A stretch of 64,000 nt of DNA from Pimelobacter simplex (GCF_900114845.1 NZ_FOUK01000002.1:868001-932000); one strand, 5' to 3'. Positions 32,510-43,005 are shown, numbered from the stretch's first letter. Notes: generated by a model not told the origin, from the letters alone. Made by a program: numbers and translations.

Positions 32510-33709
32510 GTGGATGAGCCGACGCCGGACGACTACCAACCGCGGCTGCGGTGGTACGGCCACGTCTGGCGCTACGCGCTCATGCTGGTGATCAGCGTCC
32601 TCGTCTGGTCGCCCGCGGTCGACGAGCAGGTCGACCAGGTGCCGCTGCTGTTCTGGGTCGACGTGGTCCTGGGGGTCGTGTCGTACGTGCTCGTGGCGTA
32701 CCGACGGCGCTGGCCCGTGCCGATCGCGATCGCGACGGTGCTGATGACGCCGTTCAGCTCGATCGCCGCCGGACCCGCCACGCTGGCGACGGTCTCGCTG
32801 GCGACCCGGCGGCGCTGGTGGCAGGTCATCGGGATCGGCGTCCTCAACCTGCTCGGGGGCTTCGCCTACTACTGGGTGCAGCCGATGCACGACACCGACC
32901 CGTGGTGGCTCACGGCCACCGTGAGCGTCGCGGTGTGCGCGGCGATCCTGGCCTGGGGCATGTTCATCGGCTCGCGGCGCGAGCTCATCTGGACGCTGCG
33001 CCAGCGCGCTGAGACGGCGGAGGCCGAGCGCGACCTGCGGGCGACGCAGGCGCGCTCCAACGAGCGCGCGCGGATCGCCCGGGAGATGCACGACGTGCTG
33101 GCCCACCGGATCTCGCAGATCTCGATGCACGCCGGCGCGCTGACCTACCGCGAGGACCTCAGTGCCGACGAGATGCGCAGCAGCGTGACGGTCATCCAGG
33201 CCAAGGCGCACGAGGCGCTGCGCGACCTGCGCGAGGTGCTCGGCGTGCTGCGCGAGGTCGAGGGCGCCGGGCCGCTCACCGGCCCCCAGCCGACGTACGG
33301 CGACCTGGGCGTCCTGGTCGACGACGCCAGGGCCGCCGGCACCGCGATCGAGTACGACGACCAGGTCGTCGGCGAGCTGCCCGACATCGTGGGCCGCACC
33401 GTCTACCGGATCGTCCAGGAGGGCATCACCAACGCCACGAAGCACGCCCGCGCGGCGACCTTGCGGGTCACGCTCAGCGGCTCGCCCGCCGACGGCGTCG
33501 ACGTGGTGCTGCGCAACGCCCTCGGCTTCGGGCCGACCCGGACGCCGGGCGCCGGCCTGGGCCTGGTCGGGCTGACCGAGCGGGCCGAGCTGCGCGGCGG
33601 GTGGCTGACCTACGGGATCGAGCACTCGGCGGACCCGGCAACCCCCGAGACCTTCGTGCTCCACGCCTGGCTACCGTGGGCCGCCGAGCAGGAGGAGATC
33701 CCGTCATGA
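32510..33709 (+). CDS. Sensor histidine kinase (NarL/DesK-type)
   Basis: A 399-residue membrane kinase with four or five membrane segments in the first 160 residues and no large sensor loop (an intramembrane-sensing layout). A HisKA_3 phosphoacceptor lies in ARIAREMHDVLAHRISQISMHAGAL, and a HATPase_c domain follows (IVQEGITNATKHARAATLRV, GAGLGLVGLTERAELRGG). I chose the GTG at 32510 from the TAGGGT box seven bases before it. Its stop overlaps the response-regulator start (ATGA). It is divergent from the ABC-2 exporter, the usual target of such systems. Confidence 0.92.
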   Translation: MDEPTPDDYQPRLRWYGHVWRYALMLVISVLVWSPAVDEQVDQVPLLFWVDVVLGVVSYVLVAYRRRWPVPIAIATVLMTPFSSIAAGPATLATVSLATRRRWWQVIGIGVLNLLGGFAYYWVQPMHDTDPWWLTATVSVAVCAAILAWGMFIGSRRELIWTLRQRAETAEAERDLRATQARSNERARIAREMHDVLAHRISQISMHAGALTYREDLSADEMRSSVTVIQAKAHEALRDLREVLGVLREVEGAGPLTGPQPTYGDLGVLVDDARAAGTAIEYDDQVVGELPDIVGRTVYRIVQEGITNATKHARAATLRVTLSGSPADGVDVVLRNALGFGPTRTPGAGLGLVGLTERAELRGGWLTYGIEHSADPATPETFVLHAWLPWAAEQEEIPS

Positions 33710-34371
33710 GCGAGCAGATCCGCGTCATCATCGTCGACGACGACCCGCTGGTGCGCTCGGCGCTGTCGCTGATGCTCGGCGGCCAGGCCGACCTGGCTGT
33801 CGTCGGCGAGGCCGCCGACGGGCGCGCCGGCGTCGCGCTGGCCCGTGAGCTCGCGCCCGACGTCGTCCTCATGGACATCCGGATGCCCGTCCTCGACGGG
33901 CTCGCCGCGACCCGCGTCCTCCACGCCGATCCGCAGCCGCCGCGGGTGATCGTGCTGACCACCTTCGACGCCGACGACTACGTGGTGGGCGCGCTCGCCG
34001 CGGGCGCCGACGGCTTCCTGCTCAAGGACACCCCGCCCGCCGAGATCGTGGCCGCGCTGCGCAAGGTCGCCGACGGCGACCCGATGCTCTCCCCCTCGGT
34101 CACCCGCACCCTCATCGACCGGGTCCGCACCGAGTCGGGCGACGGCCGCACCGCCGACGCCCAGCGCCGGCTCGACCGGCTCACCGAGCGCGAGCTCGAG
34201 GTGGCGTGCGCGGTGGGTCGCGGGCTGTCCAACGCCGAGATCGCGCGCGAGCTGCACCTGTCGGTGCCGACCGTGAAGGGGCACGTCTCGCGGCTCTTCG
34301 AGAAGCTCGAGACCACCAACCGGGTGCAGATCGCGCTGACCATCCGGGACGCCGGGCACCCCGTGGAGTGA
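33706..34371 (+). CDS. NarL/LuxR-type response regulator
   Basis: A 221-residue regulator. The receiver domain has the acid pocket IIVDDDP, phosphoacceptor Asp57 in VVLMDIRMP, switch Thr in VLTTFD, and Lys in FLLKDTPP. The C-terminal LuxR HTH reads LTERELEVACAVGRGLSNAEIARELHLSVPTVKGHVSRLFEKLETTNRVQIAL. It is coupled to the kinase by an ATGA overlap with GGAGGAG upstream. The likely target is the divergent ABC-2 exporter promoter (inference from context). Confidence 0.94.
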   Translation: MSEQIRVIIVDDDPLVRSALSLMLGGQADLAVVGEAADGRAGVALARELAPDVVLMDIRMPVLDGLAATRVLHADPQPPRVIVLTTFDADDYVVGALAAGADGFLLKDTPPAEIVAALRKVADGDPMLSPSVTRTLIDRVRTESGDGRTADAQRRLDRLTERELEVACAVGRGLSNAEIARELHLSVPTVKGHVSRLFEKLETTNRVQIALTIRDAGHPVE

Positions 34372-34375
34372 GCGC

Positions 34376-35200
34376 TCAGAGCTCGTAGACCGCGCCCTGC
34401 ACGGCGAGCTCGAGCGGGCCGTCGTAGGACGTCTGGGCCTCGGCGAGCATGGTCTGCGCGTCGTGCCACGGCGGGACGTGGGTCACCACGAGCCGCTTGG
34501 CCCGGGCCTTGGTGGCGACCTCGCCGGCCTCGAGGCCGGTCAGGTGCAGGTTGGGCGGGTTGTCGTCGCACTCGCGGAAGGACGCCTCGCACAGGAACAG
34601 GTCGGCGTCGGCGGCGATCTTGTAGAGCGCGTCGGTGGGGCCGGTGTCGCCGCTGTAGGCGAGGACCTTGCCGAACGCGGAGACCCGCAGGCCGTAGGCG
34701 GGGACCGGGTGGTCGACCTCCCAGGACTCCACCGTGAACGGGCCGATCTCGACCGGGTCGCCGTAGACCCGGAACGAGAACTCCTCGCGCATGCCGGGCT
34801 TGCGGGGCAGGTCGTAGGCCTTCGCCAGCCGCTTGCCGGTGCCCTTGGGGCCCCAGACCGGGATCTTCGGCTGGGTGCCGGTCGGGTGGTACTTGCGCAG
34901 CACGTAGTAGCTGGTCATGTCGACGCAGTGGTCGGCATGGAGGTGGCTGATGAAGACGGCGTCGACCTTGAGCGGGTCGACGTAGCGCTGCAGGACGCCG
35001 AGCGCGCCGTTGCCCATGTCGAGCACGAGGCTCCACGTGCGCAGCGCGTCGGTGGCCTGGACGAGGTAGCAGCTCGCCGGCGACTCGGGGCCCGGGTAGG
35101 AGCCCGAGCAGCCGACCACCGTCACGGTGACCGCGTGGTCGGCGCCCTCGACGGGGATCTTCAGCCGCGTCGTCTCCGGTGCCACCACGTCGTCACTCAT
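34376..35200 (-). CDS. MBL-fold metallohydrolase, probable cAMP phosphodiesterase (Rv1339-like)
   Basis: A 274-residue metallo-beta-lactamase fold hydrolase. The metal site is [13 protein letters not shown] (HxHxDH), with Asp in YSGDTGPTD and His in [10 protein letters not shown]. The M. tuberculosis counterpart at the same position after murI, Rv1339, is reported as an atypical class II cAMP phosphodiesterase; order and motifs suggest the same here. Start ATG 35200 overlaps the murI stop (ATGA). Related ElaC/RNase Z proteins share the motif, but the short length and neighbourhood favour the Rv1339 group. Confidence 0.85.
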   Translation of the reverse strand: MSDDVVAPETTRLKIPVEGADHAVTVTVVGCSGSYPGPESPASCYLVQATDALRTWSLVLDMGNGALGVLQRYVDPLKVDAVFISHLHADHCVDMTSYYVLRKYHPTGTQPKIPVWGPKGTGKRLAKAYDLPRKPGMREEFSFRVYGDPVEIGPFTVESWEVDHPVPAYGLRVSAFGKVLAYSGDTGPTDALYKIAADADLFLCEASFRECDDNPPNLHLTGLEAGEVATKARAKRLVVTHVPPWHDAQTMLAEAQTSYDGPLELAVQGAVYEL

Positions 35201-36030
35201 GCAAGACCCCCTGCGAACTGTCCGGCCGCCACCAGCTCGGGGCCGAGGAACCGGCGCCCGATCGTCTCGAACTCCGCCGGGGAGCCCGTCGTCGTGAAGA
35301 TGTACGACGGCTCGCCCGACGGCCGCATGAGGCCGGTGTCGGCCAGCATCCGGTAGACGTCCTTGGCGCACTCCTCGGCACTGCTCACCAGCGTGACGTC
35401 GTCACCCATCACGTAGGAGATGACGCCGGTGAGCAGCGGGTAGTGGGTGCAGCCGAGGATCAAGGTGTCGATGCCCAGCTCGGTGAGCGGGTCGAGGTAC
35501 TCGCGGGCCACCGCGATGAGCTCGTCGCCGCCGGTCACCCCCGCCTCCACGAAGTCGACGAAGCGCGGGCAGGCCCGCGTGGTGAGGGAGATCTGAGGGG
35601 CGGCGGCGAAGGCGTCGTCGTAGGCCATCGACTCGGCGGTCGCCCGCGTCGAGATGACGCCGATCCGGCCGTTGCGGGTGGCCGCGACGGCGCGGCGGGT
35701 GGCGGGGTAGATCACCTCGACCACCGGGACGTCGTAGCGCTCGCGGGCGTCGCGCAGCATCGCGGCGCTGGCGGAGTTGCAGGCGATGACGAGCGCCTTC
35801 ACGCCACGCTCGACGAGGTGGTCGAGGCACTCGAGGGCGTACTCGCGGACCTCGCCGATCGGCTTGGGGCCGTAGGGCTGGCGGGCGGTGTCGCCGACGT
35901 AGGTGATCGACTCGTGGGGCAGCTGGTCGATGACCGAGCGGGCGACGGTGAGGCCGCCGAAGCCGGAGTCGAAGATCCCGATCGGGGCGTCGACGTCGAC
36001 GTTCGCTCGGGGGTCGTCCAGGTGCCGCAC
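35197..36030 (-). CDS. murI: Glutamate racemase
   Basis: Makes D-glutamate for peptidoglycan from L-glutamate. The 277-residue protein has both catalytic cysteines, in [27 protein letters not shown] and [11 protein letters not shown], and the start [39 protein letters not shown]. Start GTG at 36028-36030. A TAGTCT box 6 bases before it suggests a leaderless mRNA. The stop overlaps the start of the MBL gene. Confidence 0.96.
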   Translation of the reverse strand: MRHLDDPRANVDVDAPIGIFDSGFGGLTVARSVIDQLPHESITYVGDTARQPYGPKPIGEVREYALECLDHLVERGVKALVIACNSASAAMLRDARERYDVPVVEVIYPATRRAVAATRNGRIGVISTRATAESMAYDDAFAAAPQISLTTRACPRFVDFVEAGVTGGDELIAVAREYLDPLTELGIDTLILGCTHYPLLTGVISYVMGDDVTLVSSAEECAKDVYRMLADTGLMRPSGEPSYIFTTTGSPAEFETIGRRFLGPELVAAGQFAGGLA

Positions 36031-36036
36031 CCGGTC

Positions 36037-36042
36037 AGACTA
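36037..36042 (-). promoter_or_regulatory. Putative -10 box of murI
   Basis: TAGTCT on the minus strand, 6 bases before the GTG at 36030. Confidence 0.5.
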
Positions 36043-36099
36043 CGGCGTCGGGGTGCCCGCAGTCGGCATTCCGGGACGCAGATCACGTCGGGCCCGGCG

Positions 36100-36105
36100 T
36101 ACCCT
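36100..36105 (+). promoter_or_regulatory. Putative -10 box of the alkaline phosphatase-like gene
   Basis: TACCCT, 6 bases before the GTG at 36112. Confidence 0.45.
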
Positions 36106-36111
36106 GGGCCG

Positions 36112-37179
36112 GTGACCTCGCTGTCCCGGACCCGGTCCGTGCTCGTCCTGCTCGCGACGCTCTCGGCGCTCCTGACCGGTGCGGCGACCGCGCCCGGTCA
36201 CGCCGCGCCGCAGACCGCGGCGCAGGCCGCCCCCGGTGCCGCGCCCGAGGTGACGTCGCGCGCCGTCAACGGGAAGCACGTCATCGCGATCTCCGTCGAC
36301 GGGCTCAACCCGCGCGCCCTGAACAAGCTCGGCCGGGCCCGGACGCCGTACCTCCACCAGCTGATCTCCGAGCAGGGCGCCGGCACGCTCAACGCGCGCG
36401 CCCAGCTCGAGATGACGGTGACCCTGCCGAACCACACGAGCATGGTGACCGGACGCCGGATCAAGGCGAGCCGCGGCGGGCACGGCGTCACCTGGAACGA
36501 CGACACGGTGACCAAGACCGTCCAGCAGGCCGCCGGGCACCCGGTGTCGTCGGTCTTCGACGTCGTCCACGCCGGCGGCGGCACCACGGCGGTCTACGCG
36601 ACGAAGTCGAAGTTCTGGCTCTTCGAGCGCTCCTGGCCGGCGGCGGTCGACAAGAACGTGATCAAGGTCGAGAAGAACGCTGCCGTGGTCCGCGCGCTGC
36701 GCCAGGACCTGGCCCGCAAGGCGCCGTCGTTCGCCTTCCTCCACCTCGGCAAGCCCGACCAGATGGGCCACGAGTACGGCTGGCTGAGCCCGCGCTACCT
36801 CGCCGCCGTCGCCACCGTCGACCGGCTCGTCGGCTCGGTGCTCAACCAGGTCCGCGGAACGCCGTCCCTGCGCAGCTCGACCGTCGTGGTGCTCACCTCC
36901 GACCACGGCGGCATCCCCGGCACGACCCGGCACAGCGACCAGCGCAACCGCGAGGACTACCGCGTGCCGTTCGCCGTCTGGGGTGCCGGGATCGCCCGCG
37001 CCGACCTCTACCGGCTCAACCCGACCCGGGCCAACCCCGGCCGCACCCGCCCCGGCTTCGGCGCCGCACGCCAGCCGATCCGCAACGGCGAGCTGGCCAA
37101 CGTCAGCCTCTCGATCCTCGGCCTCGGCCCGGTCCCCGGCAGCCTCTGGGACCGCCGCCAGGACCTCCGCTGGCGCTGA
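36112..37179 (+). CDS. Secreted alkaline phosphatase superfamily protein (type I phosphodiesterase/nucleotide pyrophosphatase)
   Basis: A 355-residue secreted metalloenzyme. It has a signal peptide (about residues 1-33, LVLLATLSALLTGAATAPGHAA) and the metal sites VIAISVDGLNPRAL, the nucleophile Thr in TVTLPNHTSMVTGRR, HLGKPDQMGHEYGW and LTSDHGGIPG, in the order seen in autotaxin/NPP-type phosphodiesterases. It probably splits phosphodiesters or phosphonates outside the cell. GTG start. It converges with the DUF3152 gene, with a short hairpin between. Confidence 0.9.
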   Translation: MTSLSRTRSVLVLLATLSALLTGAATAPGHAAPQTAAQAAPGAAPEVTSRAVNGKHVIAISVDGLNPRALNKLGRARTPYLHQLISEQGAGTLNARAQLEMTVTLPNHTSMVTGRRIKASRGGHGVTWNDDTVTKTVQQAAGHPVSSVFDVVHAGGGTTAVYATKSKFWLFERSWPAAVDKNVIKVEKNAAVVRALRQDLARKAPSFAFLHLGKPDQMGHEYGWLSPRYLAAVATVDRLVGSVLNQVRGTPSLRSSTVVVLTSDHGGIPGTTRHSDQRNREDYRVPFAVWGAGIARADLYRLNPTRANPGRTRPGFGAARQPIRNGELANVSLSILGLGPVPGSLWDRRQDLRWR

Positions 37180-37187
37180 CCCACCCG

Positions 37188-37204
37188 CCCCGCGAAGTGC
37201 GGGG
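37188..37204. terminator. Short GC hairpin between convergent genes
   Basis: CCCCGC-GAAGT-GCGGGG, a six-base-pair stem between the phosphodiesterase-like and DUF3152 genes. It lacks a T run, so termination is only plausible. Confidence 0.4.
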
Positions 37205-37219
37205 GTTGCGGGTCCGAAG

Positions 37220-38062
37220 TCAGCGCCGGCGCAGCTCGCGCGGGGTCGGCCAGGGGTTCGCGCGGCAGCCGTGCAGCCCCTTGGACTGCTGCATCATCAC
37301 CGGGGCGAGCGCGCCGGCGCGCGGGCAGGACGCGTGGCCCCGGCCGAGCCAGTGACCGGTCTCGTGGTTGACGACCATGTGGCGGTAGTCGCGCAGCGAG
37401 CGGCCGAGCCGGTTCCAGGCCGGTGACGCGTGCTGCCAGCGCTCCACGTTGATCACCACGTTGCGGCCCACCCGGCACGACCACTGGGCGCTGCAGACCG
37501 ACGAGAAGCCGGGCACCCGGGAGGCCTCGGAGAGCCAGAGCGTGAACGCGCCACCGCGACGCACCTGGACGAAGCGGACGCCCTTGGCGCGCCAGCCGCG
37601 GGCGTCGTCGTAGGTCTCCTGGGCGAGACGGCGGAAGGCCGCGACGTCGGCGCCGGGGCCGAGCCGGCCCTTGACCCGCACGCTGTAGCGGACCGTGCGC
37701 CGCACGTCGACCCGGTGCTTGATCCGTGGGGTCGCGACCTGGACCGGGGTGTCGGCGTACCCGGGGGCCGACGCGGTGACGACGAGCGTGAGCCGGTGCC
37801 CCACGTCGGCCGGCTGGACGGCGTACCGGCGGCCGGTGCCGACCGGCGTCCCCTCACGCCGCCACTCGTAGCGCACCCGGGCGGCGCCGGGGGCCCAGCT
37901 GCCGGGCGCGGCCACGAGGGTGCGGCCGTAGCGGGCGACGCCGTCGACCGAGGGTGGGCTGACCGGGACGAGCGGCGGTGGCTCGGCAGCACGGGCGGTC
38001 GCGGGCACGGCGCCCAGGCCGAGGCCCAGGGCGAGAGCGAGGACGGTGAGGAGGCGGCGCAC
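37220..38062 (-). CDS. Secreted DUF3152 zinc metalloprotease-like protein
   Basis: A 280-residue protein with a signal peptide (about residues 1-25), an Ig-like beta segment (VARYGRTLVAAPGSWAPGAARVRYEWRREG) and a DUF3152 domain ending in HMVVNHETGHWLGRGHASCP. The HExGHxxGxxH pattern is the zinc-binding signature of metzincin-like proteases, so peptidase activity is likely although the family is uncharacterised. Six or more cysteines suggest disulfides. GTG start at 38060-38062, with TACGGT 6 bases upstream. Confidence 0.85.
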   Translation of the reverse strand: MRRLLTVLALALGLGLGAVPATARAAEPPPLVPVSPPSVDGVARYGRTLVAAPGSWAPGAARVRYEWRREGTPVGTGRRYAVQPADVGHRLTLVVTASAPGYADTPVQVATPRIKHRVDVRRTVRYSVRVKGRLGPGADVAAFRRLAQETYDDARGWRAKGVRFVQVRRGGAFTLWLSEASRVPGFSSVCSAQWSCRVGRNVVINVERWQHASPAWNRLGRSLRDYRHMVVNHETGHWLGRGHASCPRAGALAPVMMQQSKGLHGCRANPWPTPRELRRR

Positions 38063-38068
38063 TCCCCC

Positions 38069-38074
38069 ACCGTA
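38069..38074 (-). promoter_or_regulatory. Putative -10 box of the DUF3152 gene
   Basis: TACGGT on the minus strand, 6 bases before the GTG at 38062. Confidence 0.4.
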
Positions 38075-38078
38075 GGCA

Positions 38079-39104
38079 TCACCGGCGCCGGGAGAGCAAC
38101 CACGCGAGGTAGCAGCCACCGAGGACGACGGTCACCATCCCGACCGGCAGCGAGGTCGGGGCGAGGACCCGCTGGGCGAGCAGGTCCGATGCGGCGAGGA
38201 GGGCCGCGCCCATCGCGGCCGACGCGACGAGCGCGGGCGGGGAGCCGCCGACGACGCGCCGGGCGAGCTGGGGCGCCGCGAGGGCGACGAACGAGATCGG
38301 TCCCGCGGCCGCCGTGGTGACGGCGGTCAGCGCGACGCCGACGGCGATGGCGAGGACCCGCCGAGAGCGCATCGGGACCCCTAGCGCGACGGCCACGTCG
38401 TCCCCCAGCTCGTGCAGCGCGAGCGGGCGGGCCAGGAGCAGGCAGCCGGGCAGCAGCACCAGCCCGCACACCGCGGCAAGCCGGAGGTCGCCCCAGGTGA
38501 TCTCGTTGAGCGTGCCGACGCCCCACTGCGAGGCCTGCAGGCCCTCCTCCGCGGTGACCCGCAGCACCAGCCAGGTGTTGACCGACGAGAGCAGCGCGGC
38601 CGCGGCGATGCCGAGGATGACGAAGCGCGCGCCGCGCAGTCCCTCGTGCCCCGCCAGGCCGAGCACGACCGCCGCGGTGAGCAGACCGCCCAGGGTCGCC
38701 ACGAGCGGGACCGCGGCGCCGCCCACCTCGAGCACCAGGAGCGCCACGAGCGCGCCGGTGTAGGCGCCGCTGGAGAAGCCGATCACGTCGGGCGAGCCGA
38801 GCGGGTTGCGGGTGACGACCTGGAAGATCGCGCCGCTGAGCCCCATCATCGCTCCGAACAGGAGCGCGGCCAGCACCCGCGGCATCCGCCAGTCGAGGAC
38901 GACGAGGTCGGCGACCCGCGTGCCCCGGCCCGACAGCGCGTCGATGGTCTCGCCGAGCGACACGCCGGCATCGGGGCTGGGCAGCGAGGCCACGCCGACC
39001 GCGGCCGCGACGAGGAGCAGCACGCCGGCCCCGAGCACGCCGCGGACCCGGACCCGGCCGCTGATCCGTCCGCCGAGGAGCCGCACGGTCAGCACCCGGT
39101 TCAC
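38079..39104 (-). CDS. FecCD-family iron-siderophore ABC permease (second subunit)
   Basis: A 341-residue permease of the BtuC/FecCD fold with about ten membrane segments. Conserved blocks are RMPRVLAALLFGAMMGLSGAIFQVVTRNPLGSPDVIGFSSGA, GVPMRSRRVLAIAVG and PISFVALAAPQLARRVVG. It pairs with the upstream permease as a heterodimer for ferric-siderophore import. GTG start at 39102-39104 overlaps the upstream permease stop (GTGA). No ATPase (FecE type) gene lies in this operon, so one encoded elsewhere must serve it. Confidence 0.93.
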   Translation of the reverse strand: MNRVLTVRLLGGRISGRVRVRGVLGAGVLLLVAAAVGVASLPSPDAGVSLGETIDALSGRGTRVADLVVLDWRMPRVLAALLFGAMMGLSGAIFQVVTRNPLGSPDVIGFSSGAYTGALVALLVLEVGGAAVPLVATLGGLLTAAVVLGLAGHEGLRGARFVILGIAAAALLSSVNTWLVLRVTAEEGLQASQWGVGTLNEITWGDLRLAAVCGLVLLPGCLLLARPLALHELGDDVAVALGVPMRSRRVLAIAVGVALTAVTTAAAGPISFVALAAPQLARRVVGGSPPALVASAAMGAALLAASDLLAQRVLAPTSLPVGMVTVVLGGCYLAWLLSRRR

Positions 39105-40075
39105 GGCCGCCTCCGGATCACGACGGCGAGAAGGACGGCGCCGACCGCGGCCGCGACCACGCCGACCGGCAGCTCGCGGGGCTGGGCGACGTACCGGCCG
39201 AGGAGGTCGCAGCCGAGCACGAGGACCGGCCCGGCGAGCAGCGAGCAGACCATCACGCGGCGGTGGTCGGGGCCGATCAGGGCGGTGACGATGTGCGGCA
39301 CCATCAGGCCGACGAAGACGATCGGCCCGGCCGCGGCGGTCGCGGCTCCGCACAGCAGGGTGACCGCGACCAGGGCGAGGACCCGGGTCCGGACCAGGCG
39401 GACGCCGAGGGCCCGCGCCGTGTCGTCGCCGAGCGCGAGCGCGTTGATGCTGCGGCCGAGAACGAGCGCCAGGACCACGCCGGCCGCGATGAACGGCGCG
39501 ACCGCCAGCACCCGGTCGTAGCCGACCACGGTGATCGAGCCGGCGTTCCAGCTGCGCATGCTGTCGAAGGCCCGGGGGTGCAGGAGGACCAGGCCGGAGG
39601 TGAGGCCGGTCAGCACCGCGCCGACAGCGACACCGGAGAGCGTGAGCGTGACGACGTCGCCGCCGCGCCGCGGGCGGCCGATCGCGGCGACGACGAGCGT
39701 GGTCAGCGCGGCCCCGGCGAGGGCGAACCCCACCTGCCCGCCGGGAGCGACGATCCCCCACTGGGTGATCGCGAGGGCGACGCCGAGCGCCGCGCCGGCG
39801 TTGACGCCGAGGATGCCCGGATCGGCGAGCGGGTTGCGGGTCAGCCCCTGCATCAGCGCGCCGGACAGCCCGAGCGCGGCGCCGACCAGCAGGCCGACCA
39901 GCGTCCGCGGGACCCGCAGGTCGCGGATCACCTGGTCGTGCGCGGAGCCGTCCCCCGACCACAGCGCCTGCCCGATCTCGACGGGTCCGAAGACCCGGCC
40001 GCCCAGGCACAGGCTGGCCACCGTCGCGAGGGCGACGGCGGCCAGCAGCGCGCCGAGGGTGCGTCCGGTGGTCAC
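39101..40075 (-). CDS. FecCD-family iron-siderophore ABC permease (first subunit)
   Basis: A 324-residue permease homologous to its downstream neighbour: DLRVPRTLVGLLVGAALGLSGALMQGLTRNPLADPGILGVNAGAALGV, the ALALGDDTARALGVRL coupling region and GPIVFVGLMVPHIVTALIGPDHR. GTG start at 40073-40075 overlaps the binding-protein stop (GTGA), so all three genes are coupled. The operon is preceded by an iron box. Confidence 0.93.
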   Translation of the reverse strand: MTTGRTLGALLAAVALATVASLCLGGRVFGPVEIGQALWSGDGSAHDQVIRDLRVPRTLVGLLVGAALGLSGALMQGLTRNPLADPGILGVNAGAALGVALAITQWGIVAPGGQVGFALAGAALTTLVVAAIGRPRRGGDVVTLTLSGVAVGAVLTGLTSGLVLLHPRAFDSMRSWNAGSITVVGYDRVLAVAPFIAAGVVLALVLGRSINALALGDDTARALGVRLVRTRVLALVAVTLLCGAATAAAGPIVFVGLMVPHIVTALIGPDHRRVMVCSLLAGPVLVLGCDLLGRYVAQPRELPVGVVAAAVGAVLLAVVIRRRP

Positions 40076-41052
40076 GAACGCGCGGCGAGGGGTTCCAGGA
40101 TCGTCGTCTCCACGGCGTCGAGGAAGGTCAGCGCGGTGTCGTAGTCGGTGACGCCGTAGGGCAGCTCGAACACGGAGCCCGACTTCGCGGCCGGCAGCGC
40201 GGTGAACAGCGCGTTGCCCTTGATAGCGGCGAACGGCTCCCACGCGGTCCCGTCGGCGTCGGCCGGGGCGACGACGACGTCAGCGGTGGTGAGGATCGCG
40301 TCGAGACGCTCGAGGGAGTAGCTCGCGTAGCCCGGCTCGGGCGCGGCGTCGGGGATGCCGGGGGCAGCCACCGCGCCCAGCTCCTCGAGGAGGGCACCCG
40401 TGGTGCCCGTCGGGTAGAGCACGGAGAACTCGGCCTCGGCGTCGCCGACGGAGACCGCGGCCCACCTCAGGGCGAGCTGGTCGGCGTACTTCTCCTTGAG
40501 CCCGGCCACCTTGGCGTCGTACGCCTCCTCGCGCTCGCGGAGGGCCTCGCCGGCACCGGTCGCCTCGGCGAGCCCGGCGACGATCGCCTTCCAGTCGCCG
40601 CGGGAGCTGCCCTCGACGATCACGGTGGGGGCGATCTCGGAGAGCCGCCGGTACGACTTCTCGTCGATCTCGTAGGCGTCACCGACGATCACGTCAGGGT
40701 CGGCCTTGACGATGGCGTCGTAGTTGGTCTCGCCGAACGAGCCGATCGTCGCGACGCCCTTGACGAACGCCTGCTGCTCGGTGGTGAACGAGTCGATCCA
40801 CTTGCCGTAGTCCTGGGTGGCGACCGGCTTCACGTCGAGGGACTGCAGCTGCCAGGGCGTGTCGTAGCTGAGGGCGACGACCCGCTCGGGCCGCGCGGGC
40901 ACCTCGACGTCGCCGTAGGCCGACGTGACGGTGCGGGTCTCCGCGCCGGACGTGCCCGGGGCGTCGTCCTCGCTGCCGCAGGCGGACAGGGCCAGGGCCG
41001 CCGCCAGGGTGAGGGCCACTCCGAGACGGCCGAGATGACGGGTCGTGCGCAC
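40072..41052 (-). CDS. Iron-siderophore ABC substrate-binding lipoprotein
   Basis: A 326-residue lipoprotein. The lipobox ALSAC gives acylated Cys25. The periplasmic-binding fold of the FepB/FhuD type follows: ERVVALSYDTPWQLQSLDVKPVATQDYG, YDAIVKADPDVIVGDAYEI, ERLDAILTTADVVVA. It delivers ferric siderophore to the two permeases downstream. Its ATG lies 20 bases from a DtxR/IdeR-type box, which suggests iron repression. Confidence 0.93.
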   Translation of the reverse strand: MRTTRHLGRLGVALTLAAALALSACGSEDDAPGTSGAETRTVTSAYGDVEVPARPERVVALSYDTPWQLQSLDVKPVATQDYGKWIDSFTTEQQAFVKGVATIGSFGETNYDAIVKADPDVIVGDAYEIDEKSYRRLSEIAPTVIVEGSSRGDWKAIVAGLAEATGAGEALREREEAYDAKVAGLKEKYADQLALRWAAVSVGDAEAEFSVLYPTGTTGALLEELGAVAAPGIPDAAPEPGYASYSLERLDAILTTADVVVAPADADGTAWEPFAAIKGNALFTALPAAKSGSVFELPYGVTDYDTALTFLDAVETTILEPLAARS

Positions 41053-41072
41053 CAGGATGCTCCGCTCTGTTC

Positions 41073-41095
41073 TTTGGTTAGGCTTGCCTGACCAA
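41073..41095 (-). promoter_or_regulatory. DtxR/IdeR-type iron box
   Basis: The inverted repeats TTGGTTAGGC (41074-41083) and GCCTGACCAA (41086-41095) differ at one position. The 19 bases at 41073-41091 match the known DtxR/IdeR consensus TTAGGTTAGSCTAACCTAA at 15 positions, including a continuous GGTTAGGCT. It lies about 20 bases upstream of the siderophore-binding protein start. Confidence 0.72.
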
Positions 41096-41179
41096 GAGTG
41101 GAGATCGCGGCGCCCGCTGGCAACGGCTACGGCCGCCGGTTGGTGCGCGAACCGGACAGAGGATGTCGCGAACGCGACA

Positions 41180-42015
41180 TCAGGTGACGTGGGTCATGTG
41201 CTGCCGGTGCCGGGCCGGGCTGGTTCCGGTCGTCCGGCGGTAGGCCGCGATGAACGCGCTCGGCGTGCGGTAGCCGACCTGGCGGGCCACCGAGGCGACC
41301 GTCCGGCCCTGGTCGAGCAGGGTCGCGGCCAGCGCCATCCGGGCCCGGCTGCGCCACTGCCCGAAGGCGAGGCCGGTCTCGGCGACGAAGGCGCGGTTGA
41401 GGCTGCGCGCACTCATCCCGAACTCGCCGGCCCACTCCTCGGCGGTGCGCGGCACGGTCAGCTCGGCGAGCACCGCGTCGGCGACCCGGCGCGCGGCGGC
41501 GCTCGTGGGCCGGGGCACGGAGAGCGGACCGCGGACGTCGGGAGCCAGCAGGTCGAGCGCGAACTCCTCGGCCCGGCGCCGGCGCTCGGGAGCCGTGGCG
41601 TCGATGCGGAGGTGGTCGAGCAGGTCGACGAGCAGGGGCGACATCGGCAGCAGCACCGGCTCGGTCGCGTCGACCGGCGAGCGCGCCCGGTCGATCCAGG
41701 TGCAGTTGAAGCCGGTGCCCGACACCGCGCACGCCGCGTGCGGGACGCCGGCCGGGATCCACAGGCCGTAGCTGGCCGGCACCCAGTAGTCCCGCCCGGC
41801 GACCTGGACGCCGACCTTGCCGTCGGAGCCCCAGAGCATCTCGTGGTCGGGGTGCACGTGCTCGCCCCAGGAGACCGGCAGCCGTGGCGTGCGGATCCAG
41901 TTGGTCGCGATGAGCACCGACCGGCCGGCCGCGGCGGGCCCGACGAGCTCGCGCCACCACGCCGTGTGGTGGCCGAGGGAGTCGATGACCTCCGGCTCGC
42001 CGGTCTGCGGAGCCA

Positions 42016-42016
<1 letters not shown>
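41180..42016 (-). CDS. AraC family transcriptional regulator
   Basis: A 278-residue regulator with an N-terminal cupin-like sensor (VSWGEHVHPDHEMLWGSDGKVGVQVAGRDYWVPASYGLWIPAGVPHAA) and the C-terminal double HTH (TAEEWAGEFGMSARSLNRAFVAETGLAFGQWRSRARMALAATLLDQGRTVASVARQVGYRTPSAFIAAYRRTTGTSPARHR). Its ATG shares the A of the cysM stop (TGATG), so it is translated with cysM. It lies directly upstream of the siderophore importer on the same strand and may activate it, as many AraC proteins do with siderophores; this is inference. Confidence 0.92.

Positions 42017-43005
<989 letters not shown>

Noticed and set aside
34376..35200. RNase Z
   Set aside because: It shares HxHxDH, but is shorter than RNase Z, lacks the flexible arm, and lies at the Rv1339 position after murI.
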